Below, piece after piece: positions 37,228-49,303 of a DNA stretch of 64,000 nt. The stretch lies in the NCBI GenBank assembly GCA_013398295.1, contig VZSF01008207.1, positions 620,621-684,620 of the forward strand. The letters run 5' to 3'. The position numbers were made by a program, and so were the translations under genes. Every line of letters begins with the position of its first letter. The stretch's first letter is position 1. This DNA is from Chionis minor. Its lineage: Eukaryota > Chordata > Aves > Charadriiformes > Chionididae. The notes beneath the pieces were generated by a model. The model searched no databases, was not told the origin of the DNA, and saw nothing but the letters and a program-made list of their open reading frames with translations.

Positions 37228-38734
37228 GTTTTAAATCAAATTACTCTTCACTTGTAGATACCTGTGTGTAAAGGGAATTAATGGAGTGGTGGGGAGGAGG
37301 GGAAACGAGAGGTACATGCCTTCGGTCTGCTGAGCACTGTAATTCTGGATACTAGGCTGATCACCTGTTTGAATTTTATTAATATTTTGTGAGTTGTTGA
37401 GAGGTGACTTGCTTTCTCTGTTTTTGTGTAAAATGTCCTTTTAGACTAGATAGACAGACAATGACTGGCATAAGAGTTTACTGAAATGATGGTGAGCTAC
37501 AATTGCTGGGAACTTTTCTGAAGCCATTTGGAGTTGAGCAGGTCATCTTTTGCTTCCAGGGTCTTTCCAGGGTTAACTCCTTTTCCTGCAGATCCAATTT
37601 ATATCTTAAAATAGGGACATCTGCTTTGAAACAAAGTAAATGACAGTTGCACTCTATATTCCGGAGTGGAAGAAGTGGCTCTTGATTTTGTCCCTCCTGT
37701 ACTAAAACCTGCAAATATCAGACCTTTGCAATTCTTTCAGAGGACACAGAGCAATGAGCAGGGGACGGTGGACCTGAGTATATTCTGAGAGTTGTAATTG
37801 CCCTTGTTACGTAAATCTCAATATGTCATTTGATATGTTGAGAAAAACAAGAATGTGTGGCAATTTTTCTTCATATTTCAGGGTATATGGACAATAAAGA
37901 AATCTTTCTGAGAAATAAAAATAGAATGCTTCTCTAGTAAAGAAAGTCTTCGAATTCGTGACTGATTTTTTTTGTTCCCTAAAGAGGGTGAAAGCCTAAG
38001 CAAGGTCTTTTCATTCTGCAGTGGTAGTTTCTTCCTGCTTTAATGGATTCACAGAAGATACTAAGGTGGCAAAAGAAAAAGTACTTGGAATTAATGCTAT
38101 AAAATTCTTGACCTGGAAAGGGCAATGCTCTCTTTAGTAAGAAGAAGTTTGATTTTTCAAAATACAGATGTCTAATTTGAGTAGACTTTACTTGGCTATA
38201 TCTCACAAGTATGAAGCAAGTCTTGATTTGAAGGCATTACCTCTCTGAGCCATGTGCTTAGGTCATTCAATTTGCCTGTGTTCATGGACTTCGTTTTCAG
38301 CAGCTGAGGACTCAACTCACTGAATATGTTCTTGTTACTGTTGAGGTTAGATTATCAGAAAATAAAAATAGATGTAAAGTTTCACCAAGAAAAGCGTATG
38401 TTTGTTTAAATTCTGCTAAGGTTTTTTAGTCATAAATATTGCTGGCCTCACAAATGAGTTGTGTGGGAGTAGGATTTCTATGTGTCCATATTGCCTGCAG
38501 AATAATTGAAGATGATACATTTTTTAAACTTCATATCACCAAATGTAAATGAAAGATGCATGATAGAATTCATTATCTTGGCTCAGACAAGACTTTTTTC
38601 CATCTTGGTGTTTTTCCTCAAGCTTGATGCTAATGTGTAAATGAAAGGTTGGTGTGGAAATTCTTGTCTGTTTTTCAGCTTCATCTTGGAATGTCAAAAT
38701 TGTGAGCCTCTTTGGGTGCACAAGTCCCAGATCC

Positions 38735-38735
38735 N
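38735..38735. other. Single undetermined base
   Basis: One N lies between cccagatcc and aagcattaag. No overlapping repeat is visible at its sides, so it may be an uncalled base or a clean contig join. Confidence 0.9.
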
Positions 38736-41700
38736 AAGCATTAAGAGCAAAAATCCAGCCTTTCCGTGCTTCCCTGACAGTTGTTACTTGGAGGGACCAT
38801 TTGTGTTTGCAGGAGTAAGTTGTTCACTACCTTAGCTTCAACCTTTTTCCTTCTTGCTAACTGCAGGTAACCTGGCTGCTAATCTTAGACAGAGAGTATC
38901 CTTGGTGATGTGGAGGCCTTTTTCTATGATGGCTGGACCAAAACTGCCAACTTCCTTTATAGCATCATTCGAAGAACCATCATTATCTTAAAGTCTCTGT
39001 TGGTCTGGAAACAATGTTATACATTGCTGGTACAGCTGCAAAAGATTTTCACACTCTTCCCGTCTGTTTGCATTTTCATGCATGCATTTTGCCTTCAATT
39101 TTTGAGGGGTGATTTTTCACTCAGTCTCCCAGAAAATTACTTTACCTAGCAACAGTAAATAAGTCAGATTATGAATAAAGCTGAAGTTACTGCACAGGTT
39201 TCATCATTGCTTCTATGCCTCTTAACAGAGTTTGATGGGCAGAGCTAAGAATATATTTACTTAATGTGAGCTGTAAGTCAATTCAGATGTGAATGTTGAG
39301 ATACTAAGCACAGCCTGATCCTTTATGAGCTGTGGAGTTTTGATAGCTGACTCAGGGTTTAGACTATTTAGCATCAGCAAAAGCCTAATATTTACAGCAG
39401 AGCTGACACAAAAAGGTTCCAACCAGGGATTTCATCAGCTTGTAATTTAAATGTTTGGTTCCCACAGGTACCAAGGCCTAAGGCAAGAAAGAGAATTCAT
39501 CACAGCATCAGTTTTAGAACCCATTTCATATTCAATCACAGTGTACATTGTCATTTATGGAAAATCAAGAGATTTTTAAAGATATATTTTGGGGGTTGTT
39601 AGGGGAAGCAGTTAAAAATAACTGCAGTATGACCTATGGCGTGTGAAAGAATGGAGAAAAAAGGCACCTTTTTTTAAGGTGGGTTCCCCATACAAACTAT
39701 GACCAACTGGAAGAAAAGTTTGGGTACCAAATATCTTGGGCATCAGACTTTTCAAGTCTGTGGTTAGAGGCAGGCATTTTATAAGTTTGCAGTCCTGTTG
39801 TATTTAGACAACAGTTGCTCAACATGAACTCTACCAGAGGGAGCAGAGACCAGCTAACCAGGCATGAGTTTGTTTTTTAAAAGCTGCAAGGCACAGTATC
39901 ATGCCAGAGAAGTTTGAAATCCAGAAAATTCCAAAGCACTCATAGGCTTTCTTGTAACCTGTAGCTCCAAAGGATTATGGAAATATGAAGGAAAAAGCAG
40001 GAGGGCAAGCAGAGACTGACAGGGTCCAGAAAATTTGTTCAGAAGCAGCTCAGTGAAGGTCAGAGGCTGGGTCAGAAGGTGGAAAAATTATCATCTTGGA
40101 GAGGAAGGGAGCGCCTTGGCAGAAGGGAAAGAGGACTGTGGGCACTGTGGTGGAAACAAAAGCTTGTTGCAAAGAGATATCTGAGAGGATTTTGCTCCTC
40201 CTAGAAATGTAAGCAGTGAAGGAAGGGTGTGGGGACAGGAAACCTGCAGTTCCTGAGTAACAGGTAAGGGTCAGAGGAGCTGTAATTCTATAGTGTGGTT
40301 TAGATCATGATAATTTAAATGCATCCTGGAACTTTTCCAAAGAATTGTGGTCCTTAGAGTTCTGAGTGACGATCATTTCTTTGGTTTTGTAATTTCTTCT
40401 TAGAGAGTTCATGCAATTATTTTATCTAAAAGTCATGTAAGCCCTCAGGGTGGAATTTCCCTTGCCTAACTTCAGACAAATCCAATATAAACATCTGCAT
40501 CTGTACTATTCACCTGGGACTCTTTGCAGTCAGGGAAGACAGCTGTATATTTCCTGCAAGGGATTCTGTTGTTTTAAATCTATTTGAAATGTCTACCTTA
40601 GGATAAGATGAATGATGCCCTAGACCTTTTCCATCTAAACCCAGCCTACACTGTTCATTGCATGCTGTTAAGTACCTCATGCATATTGATAATTGTTATT
40701 TGTCACTTCTGCTTTAGTGAAAGCGTTAAATTAGTAGCCTCAGAGACAGGGACTGTTCTTGAGAATTTCTTCCCTATTCTCTCAGGCACGAGTATTCTCA
40801 TAGCAGTTTGTACTGTCTTCAAGTTTGTGGAAGGCTAAGAGAGGAGGAGAGTGAAGGGGATTAAATTAATTAGTTTGGCAAACAGAAATATATGTTAAAC
40901 GTTTGCTGTGGATAACAATAATTTATTCTGTTTAAAACTTTAGAGAGCTAATTCTAAGAAAAGTATTACAGTACAAGCTTCCAGCAGAACTATTTTTTTC
41001 CCAGAATGTAGGAATACCAGATTATTTCTGGGCAGGGAAGAAATTGCTTGAACTTGTAATTATACGGGATCTTTTGCTGACATGGAAAGACTGGAAAAGA
41101 CAAGACATGCTGTCAGTAGACAAGTTCTTCCACCAAAGAACTTCCAGTCTAACCAAGGTCTCCTTGGTTTGGTGACCAGAACCGATGGGCCCATAGCGTG
41201 TGCCGTAGATTTAGGTATTATGCCAGCTGCTGTATCTCTCAATTCAATATGGAAGAAAATTGGAAGTATGGGATACTCTGTGCAGTGTCTTTTGGCTTTT
41301 GAGGACAGAGATACACGGAAGAGATGACACACATTGTCGTCTCCCCTTTCTACATAATCTGTATTCACATCACACGCATATGTTAATTCCTCTGCCACCA
41401 TAAAGGCTGTAAATATCAAAGTATCAGGGTGCTGATAGAGGAGTTAATGTGAAACGACAGGAGAAGAAATGTGCTCTGAATGTCCTGTCTTTCTACACAA
41501 TGCTTGGGGATGGGATATACCATGACACAGACTGGAAAGCAGTCACTTGCCAGAAAACAGCCTTTGTAAACTGGACTCTTCATCTAGGTTACTTGCTTCT
41601 CACCTGATTTTGGTTTTAATGATGGGCTTCTGAATAAACTATGGATCTACCTGTAGCTCAGCAAATGGCAAGACGGGCTCTGATGAAACAAAGGCAACTT

Positions 41701-44093
41701 AGGTGTTCTAAAAATCCATAAAAAGTAAAAAGATCCAAAAAAGGGCTTTCCAAGACCTCAAACCTCACAAATACTAAAACATGGCATTTGTTACATCCTC
41801 TTTTAGCAATTAAGGCAAAGGAATAACATAGCAATGGAAAGAACTGCAAGTGAAATAACCTGAACAAGCCAGATGAATCTCTGGTCCTATAGAACTACTC
41901 AGAAAACTCTCTTAATGAAATATTTTCTTAGCAAGATAAGAGTGTTTTCCATTTATATTGTATCATCCTCAAAATAACTATGAGAATGCTTGCACATAGA
42001 CGTTTTCAACACTTGGTCACTGTGGAAATTGCTGAGATGTAACTGGCATTTGTTTTCCTTAAGAATAAGATTGCAAAGCCCACAACAACAATTTTCTTTA
42101 ATATTTATGATCAAAGGTGGAAGCCCTGTTTTATGAATGTGAACTCAAACCTGGTATCTTCCAAAGAATCAATTTAAATCTTCACTGGTTTTAATAATGC
42201 CAAAAGACAGGTCAGACTAGCAAGAGGCAGAGCATACAGTTTATGAGATGTTAGGTGGGAAGATTAAAAAATGAATGCTTAAGAAATTAAGAGAAAGATG
42301 TCTAGTTTGTGTACAGTGGGGCAATGTGAAAACCTCAGAGAAACCAAATGATTTTTCAGCATGTGAAAAAAAGCCGAACTCCAACCCTTCAAACATCAGT
42401 AACACAGCACATTTCCAAAGCATGCTGCTGCAAATGCATGTAGGCTAGACCTGCTTAACCTTTTTAGACTGGGTTTTATTTTTTATAAATTGCAACGGCT
42501 CCTACCAGGTTTACCCTCTCGACTCACCTATTCATGTTTGAGAGGACAACGTTATTCAGGAGGTGATTTGGAGCAACTGATTTTCCTATAACCGGTATGG
42601 AAAAAAAGTTTTTTAAAATGCAAGGGAAACTCTGCCTTGTTATCTGCACATTTTATGATTCTCAGCAAGAATCTGGCAGTTTCTGTTATGTCTTGGTAAA
42701 ATATATGAGTGAGAAGTTGTAGTGAAGTCTTATTATTTGGACTGTGGGATTTGGTACTAAATTTACTACACTTCATTTAGCAGGACAATCCTCTGAATTA
42801 TTAACATAGCTAAAAGAACTTAAGGATGGCTATCAACATTAATGAACAAAGTATATTATGTGAAGCTTTATGCTTGCTTATTGCTTGTCTTTGATTATTC
42901 ATCAATTTGCAATCTATGGTAATTCACAATTCATCTGCCAGCCATTAGTGTGAATTAGTGATATTCTGCTGCACATATTATATCTGTTTACTGCATTTGC
43001 TTGCAATAGGAAAAATAATATTGTACAGCCAATTGTCTGATATGTGCTTCTACCGTGCACATCACTAGAAGAAAGGATAAGCATAAAAGTTGTGGATGTA
43101 CTCTAGCATCTGTCCTGAGCATTGTTTCTATTTTATGAGCCCTACGGGAAAATCTGTTCAAGAGTTGCCTTTACGTTTACTTTCACTGCTAGAAGAATGG
43201 AGACACAGAGAAAGTAATGATTTTCTTCTTTACAATCCAGCTGCCAAAAATGAAAACTTGGTAAAGCTCTGTGTTATCCTTTCTTTACGCCAATTAACTC
43301 ATCTTTATAGGTGTTGGCTATTCACATAAGCTTCTGTCTCTAAGTAGTCACTCATTTGTTTAAATAACTATATTTTGTATTAATTACTTGACAATATACT
43401 TCCTTTTGTAGTGGCATATTTTATAGTCTGTATTGTTTTTTCATCTGCTTTATCAATAGTCTTGTAAATTTGGGCAAACTTAAGGAAACTATTATGGTGC
43501 AGATATTAAACTTCCTGTTAAGTTACTGGAAGGTGTTTTCTGTGTTTCCCTTAGACCCCATTGGGACTAATGGGATGCAACAGTAAATGTTACAACTGCA
43601 GTCTGGCACAGCATTGGAATTAGTGCTTACCCTGAAGTGTAAGAGTGATATCATTGAATTAAAAATCTTGCACAACTTATGTGCTTTATTTGATTAAGGC
43701 TTAAAAGAATAAAATTCTATTCCACTAACTGTCCGAGTTACTTCTAGAGCCTGGGCATCACATACATTTTATGGCACCATGTTATATAGCAAGATGCTCT
43801 CAGATAGTCTTGTGTACATGTATAAAATAGTAAATGCTATGGTTGCTCCTAGTTAATTCAAACTTACACGAAAGCTCCCAATAGATGTCATTGTCAAACA
43901 TAGCCTCACAGATCCTCACAGCAGAGTGAGAGCTGTTGTACTCCAGAGTATAACCTGGTCCCCTAGAGTAGTACACACAATGGAGTCTTTATTTCTGTGG
44001 GGAAGTTTCATGGTATTCTGAGTACAAAATTATCTGGATAGGAGTAGGCCTACTTCCCTCTGTGGGAGGAAGCTCTTGTGGACTTAGAATACA

Positions 44094-44127
44094 TTTTTTT
44101 CTTTTTCTTTTCTTTTCTTTTTTTTTT
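44094..44127 (+). repeat. Poly-pyrimidine (T-rich) tract
   Basis: A continuous T and C run of about 34 bases, mostly T with (TTTTC) spacing. It is simple sequence about 130 bases upstream of the CR1 fragment. Confidence 0.85.
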
Positions 44128-44261
44128 AAATCCATCTCTCTACAGGACAACTGATGAACATGCAGGGAGTGTAGAGGAAGAGAAAAGAAAAATGTAGCTC
44201 ATAAGCTAGATTAAAATGAGTGTTGTACCTATCCATTGCACACTGACCAGTCACTATTTAT

Positions 44262-44560
44262 CAGGGAGTATAGTGACAGGACAAGGGATAACAGTTTTAA
44301 ACTGAAAGAAAGTAAATTTAGATTAGCTGTTAGGAAGAAACTTTTTTACTTTGAGGGTGGTGAGGCACCGGAACAGGTTGCCCAGAGAGGTTGTGGATGC
44401 CCCATCCCTGGAAGTGTTCAAGGCCAGCTTGGATGGGGCTTTGAGCAACCTGGTCTAGTGGAAGGTGTCCCTGCCCCGGCGAGGGGGCTTGGAACTAGAT
44501 GATCTTTAAGGTCCCTTCCAACTCTAACCGTTCTATAATTGTGTGATTCTATGATTCTAT
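44262..44560 (+). mobile_element. CR1 LINE 3' end (plus strand)
   Basis: The fragment begins within the end of ORF2 (DRTRDNSFKLKESKFRLAVR, then a frame change within the GGEAPEQVAQ segment) and runs through the conserved CR1 3' region (ggttgcccagagaggttg, gagcaacctggtctagtgg, ggtcccttccaactctaacc). It ends in gattctatgattctat, the octamer-type tail of avian CR1. It is about 300 bp, strongly 5'-truncated and inactive. Confidence 0.96.
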
Positions 44561-46704
44561 TTACAATTAGTATGAACTGTGGCTCCAAAACTCTACTTAG
44601 TAACAGTTAGTAAATGAAAGCTAAACACTCAGATGTGCAATTTTCCTATTGCTACGCTGCTGTACAATTTACTCTGCACAGGTAGATGGTCTTATGCATT
44701 TCAAAATTGGCTTCATGTATTTTATTTAAAAATTACTGCATAATAAATTCTGCAACTCTTTGTCACAAAATCAATGAAGTATTAGCAGGAATTTTCAAAT
44801 GAAAATTGCAGTCACAGCACCTTCAGGTAGGTCTTTTCATCACTTGGTCAGCTGTTCTGTCTGTTGATGCCAACAACAACAACATACAGCTCAGTAAGAA
44901 GGAAATTAAATTTCAAATATTGAGTCCCTATAGGGAATGTTTCCTTGTGGCTCCCTTAATCAAAATATGCTCCACTTCAGAGAGGAAATTAAATCAAGGT
45001 GGCCAGCTTCCCTCCCCCCTCTCTCTCTCCTTGTGAATAAGTAAGCTGGAACTGCACTGATTTATTGAGGAAAAGAGTGATTTCCAAGGGGTAAAACATG
45101 CATTTGGAACAAATGCACATGTAAAGCAAAGCAGATGACTATTTCTATTCCTGGACAATCCAAGTGTAGTAGAAAGGTTCATTGCAGTATTACCAAGGGT
45201 GTTACCAATATCCCATGTGTAGGAAGATAAAGAGTCTCCTTTACAATGTGCCTAAGCAAGTGAGCTAACACATATGGCAAGATAGGTATTGATGGCTATA
45301 GATTAAAGTATGTTTTCTGACACTTGCAGGGCTCAGTGTGTAACATACAAGGTGCTTTGAATGCCCCTCGCCTTTGAGGGTAGCTTGGACACTCAGCACC
45401 TGCTGTGGGAGGATAACTGTAAGTCCTGCTCATAGGGAGGTCCCAACATAGTTTATCCATGAGAAGACAAAGAGGCTGGGAATCAGCTGCCTTGCAGGTT
45501 GCCTACCAGATAACTGACTCAAAGACAAAATAAAATACCAGGGATGACTTCTATCCTGATGGTATACATCCCTCCAAAAGTTTTACCTCAGGGTGATAAC
45601 CGCCAGCTGTGTATTAAGCTCTTGTGGATTTTTTTCCCCTTTTACTGTTTCCAAGAAGAAACAGAGGAAAATCTCCAACACTTGGAGCAATGATTTCAGC
45701 TAGTTTTGTAAGAGAAGACTCAGATAGGAAAATTAAGTTCATAAAACAAAAAGTTTTGCTGGGTCCTTAATGGAAAGGCTTGGTGGGAGATGTTTAATGT
45801 CATATAGGGGAATGAAACAGCCAGCTCCTGCCCATTTTCTGTGGGATTTAGTCACTTAGTCGTCTTCTGTGCCTCCAGAGTCCAGCCCTTAACATTTTAA
45901 TTTAAAATCCAGTTTACACTTAAAATAGCTCAAATTCAAGGTAGGTTTTTGCCCAACCTGTTCAAAAAGCTTAGTTTGAAAACTGTGGCACCTTTTGTCC
46001 AGGTTCTGTCCGAAACCATCATTCAAACTAAATTTAGCAGCTTTTATTCCCCAGCTTTGTGTGTACACAGGAAACCAAGGAGACCTATGTCCGTGGATAG
46101 GATTAGAAGACTGGAGACAGGATTTCTTTCAAAAATAACCAGCCCATGTGCTGAGAGCTGATCACTGGAAATTCCGCTTAGTTTGTTTAGCTTGTTCAAC
46201 AGAGCCTGAGCTGGAAGAAGGCAATGTACAAACACTAGACTAACATCTCACAATTAAAACACCAACTAGTGAATCAACAATGAAGCATATGTCTCCCTGT
46301 CAAAATAAAATCTTTTACCAAACCTTACCTTTAGATAATGTGTGCTGTACTGTCAGTGACTCATATAAAGTTGGTGATTCAATGACCTATATGTATCTTG
46401 CTGTTGTTAGATTGCTAGCTCCAGTTTCTTTTAAGTGCCACTCTAACAATGTCACTGATTAGGAGAATGAAGCCTTATCAAAATAAAGCTATAAAAGGAC
46501 TGCATTTTGCATGTTTGTTTTGAAATGCGTGCTAAATCCTAAATCTAGGGCTTAGCTCAGCACTGAGATGTCCAATCAACTGATGTTTTGCCCAGTAGCA
46601 TGTAAAGTGGTCTTTACCCTCACCATTGCATATTGGACATGCATCCACAAATACTACGGAACTGCACTTTGAAAGTATTCTTTTCTAGAAGCAGCTCAGG
46701 GACT

Positions 46705-46721
46705 AAAAAAAAAAAAAAAAA
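46705..46721 (+). repeat. A17 homopolymer
   Basis: Seventeen consecutive A bases, followed by G and a further A run. I looked for a processed pseudogene ending here and saw no recognisable coding remnant upstream. Confidence 0.9.
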
Positions 46722-48802
46722 GAAAAAAGCACCTACCACCTGCGTTTGTGAGATGACTGGAAAGAATCTCATTTACTTTCCCACCCCCCATGCCACAAAG
46801 AAAAAAAATGTCAACCTGTTCTGGGATTCTCAGAGCAGTTAAAATGAGGACAGGATGATGGGAGAGGGCAAATGTCCTCTTGTTACATGTTACAAATGTT
46901 ACACGTGTGCATGCGTATACACAGGTTTATCCTCTCTTCTCCTAGTCCTACACAGTAACTGGTAAATTATGACATGATGCCCGTACAACAGGATCTCAAA
47001 GCTGCTACTTATTGCCTGGTGATATAATGCTGTGTCAGCATCTTTACACATTTCTGAAAAATTCGCTACTGGATTTCTTTGTTATTGGAGGAACTGTCTG
47101 AATCTTCACCAAATGTGTATGTCATCTTCGGGATTTTTTTGGGGGTGGGTGTCACTTTATGGCAAATTGACCTGATTGGATAAGACACTAGCCTCATATT
47201 AACTCCCACTTCCATGCAAGGACAACTGTTTGGATAATTTTGTGTCACGAAAGTTCTAACTACACCACTGCCAGCTGGGTCACCTATTCATGTTCAGTTC
47301 ATGTTCATGTTTAGTCTATGTTGGTTTCCTGGCCCCATCTGTCATCACTGAAGAGAGCTAAATTACATTTTGGAGACTTTTGTCTTGATCTCCTGTCTGA
47401 AAATGGAGCCTAGGCAATTGGCTGACAATAAAGAGGTGCCTGAAGTAAGTGAGATGAGTCTCATTCATAGAGGATATCATACAAAAAGCAGATTTTAGTA
47501 TATGCTATCCTGCCAATTGTTTGTGGCATTTAAAGTGCTTCTAGTAGACCTGAGAGCATTGATGGCCAGCCTGAATAGCTGCAGTTTCTTGTTTCATACT
47601 TTTCAAGAGTGGACAGGTGCTGTGAGACAGACTCGCAAACTAAAACATTTATATTGGCATTGTTGAAGAGAAGTATAACAAGTCACTTGTATTGCTCCAT
47701 GATGGAAAAAGTTACAGGGTTCCTTGCAGTTCTTCATTTATCCTGAAGCAGGAGTAGACAATGGCAGTGATCAAAACAAACAAATTTGTTTCTTATTTTC
47801 AATATTTTACTTCCTGGTGGGGATGTGGGGACACTGAACAACAGGTTCAAGTTTTCCGTAAGGATGTAAAGGACCACAAAAGTTATCTTTCTTTTGTTGT
47901 TGTGGAATATAAAGATGCACTTGCTACAATACCCTGTACAGCTGGCAGGTTTTGATTACTGCTTATGGACCTAATCACAACTCCTCGAAACTTACCTTTA
48001 CATTTTATATAGGAATCTATTTTAAGTTTATAAAAAATAAGTGCATTTGAGCAGAGGTGAACGAGCTGGAGAGAGATTTTACACCAAATTAGACTCAGAC
48101 TTGCTATATTCACAGAGGACATAGCAAAAGAGGTTGTCACAGGATAACAGATCTTCATACAACAGCTGACACATGATGGTAATTCATGTGCACTTTGTAT
48201 TTCCCCTACAAAACAGGATGTGATTTACACAAGCGCAACTTCTTCAATGAAAGCTGGTGGAGTTAACTCAAATTACTTTTCCTTTTCTGCCTGCAATGTA
48301 GATGTTAGTGGAGAGTTACAAGAGATCAGCAGATGCATGTTAAATTCTTATTCTATGGTAATGCTTGTGTATTTGAGCTCTTGATTGTTACTTGATATCG
48401 CAGGCAAGCCAATGTTTGCTTCTCTGGTAGGCAGGACTGGATTGTTTCTAAAATTGGCAGCTGTCATTGACTTGAATGGGTTTAAAATTCAAGCTAAAAA
48501 TGTCTCTTTATGTAAATAAGCAACATATTTTATATTCTCCACCAGTATCCTCTAGCAAAGTCTGAATCTGTTTGTGAACAACCCATCATTATATCTTAAA
48601 AAAAATCTCAACATTTGTTTGTTTATGTAACATTTGTTTTAATTCTGTGAATTGTTTATGCTTGGTGGAAAGTGATTGCAAAGTCCTAATGATTTTGGAT
48701 TATTTTGGGGACATCTATAACAGTGCTGACTCTTGATTCCTCTGTTCTTGCACACACGAGTCACTCTGCATTTCTGTCTTCCTTAGAGCAGGGCTACGAT
48801 TA

Positions 48803-49303
48803 TTAATCTTGATCTGATATCCGATGCTTGTATTTGAAAGCAGCAGAATCTCCAGGGCTATTGTTACAGGCATGAGTCACATCCCATCTTGAAGTTCTTG
48901 GTTTATCCCACTTGCTGTGGGTAACATTTGCAGTAAGCTTTTCCATAGAATGATAATACTTGTCTGGTGTTCTCCATGAGCAAAACATTGTACAAATACT
49001 TGTTAAATGACCCTCGGAAAACCTATGTACTGTGAATAAAGATGTTATAGTCCGCAGAGATGAAGGTAGGAGAGAGTCGAGGGGGAAAGAACAGCTCTCC
49101 TCCATTCCTCTACAGAGAGCAAGAGAAGTTTTCCTTCCTCTTTCGGATTTATGCAAGATGCTTCCCTTGTTTCTTGGACTGTGCAACAAAGATTGCTTTT
49201 TCTGCTTCCATTGACTTTGGCCTTGCCTTGTCCTTGTTTTACAGGGAAAACAACCGAGAGAAGAAAGGAATTGCAGAGGCACTGCGCAAAAACTCTCTAG
49301 CAT
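48803..49303 (-). other. 166-codon open frame, unrecognised, probably chance
   Basis: This is the longest ATG-initiated frame outside the GC-rich island. The predicted protein is Ser- and Lys-rich, with no signal peptide, membrane segment or family motif I recognise. In AT-rich DNA of this length one frame of this size by chance is not surprising, and no conserved splice sites or promoter frame it. Confidence 0.1.

Larger units (their letters stand above)
34142..37885 (+). repeat. 3,744-bp tandem segment, copy 2
   Basis: This is identical by inspection to 30397-34140. It continues on the right into unique sequence (tatggacaataaag), whereas copy 1 has unique sequence only on the left. Overlapping the copies would give one continuous locus without loss of unique sequence. 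Confidence 0.93.
37886..44261. other. AT-rich non-coding DNA
   Basis: No recognised gene. A single N lies at 38735, without a repeated sequence on its flanks. A G/A-rich stretch at about 39.9-40.3 kb has a composition unlike its surroundings and may be a decayed mobile element, but I cannot name it. A 119-codon minus-strand frame at 41060-41419 is within chance expectation. A pyrimidine tract sits at 44094-44127. Confidence 0.65.

Noticed and set aside
30397..37885. Biological segmental duplication that doubles a CR1 and flanking DNA
   Set aside because: No difference seen between copies, an N exactly at the junction, and complementary unique flanks make a contig overlap the simpler reading; kept as a testable alternative.
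41060..41419. 119-codon minus-strand frame
   Set aside because: Several frames of this length are expected by chance in 64 kb of AT-rich DNA. No domain, splice or promoter support.
46633..46842. Processed pseudogene suggested by the A17 run
   Set aside because: No coding remnant or polyadenylation signal recognised upstream, and no flanking target-site duplication seen.
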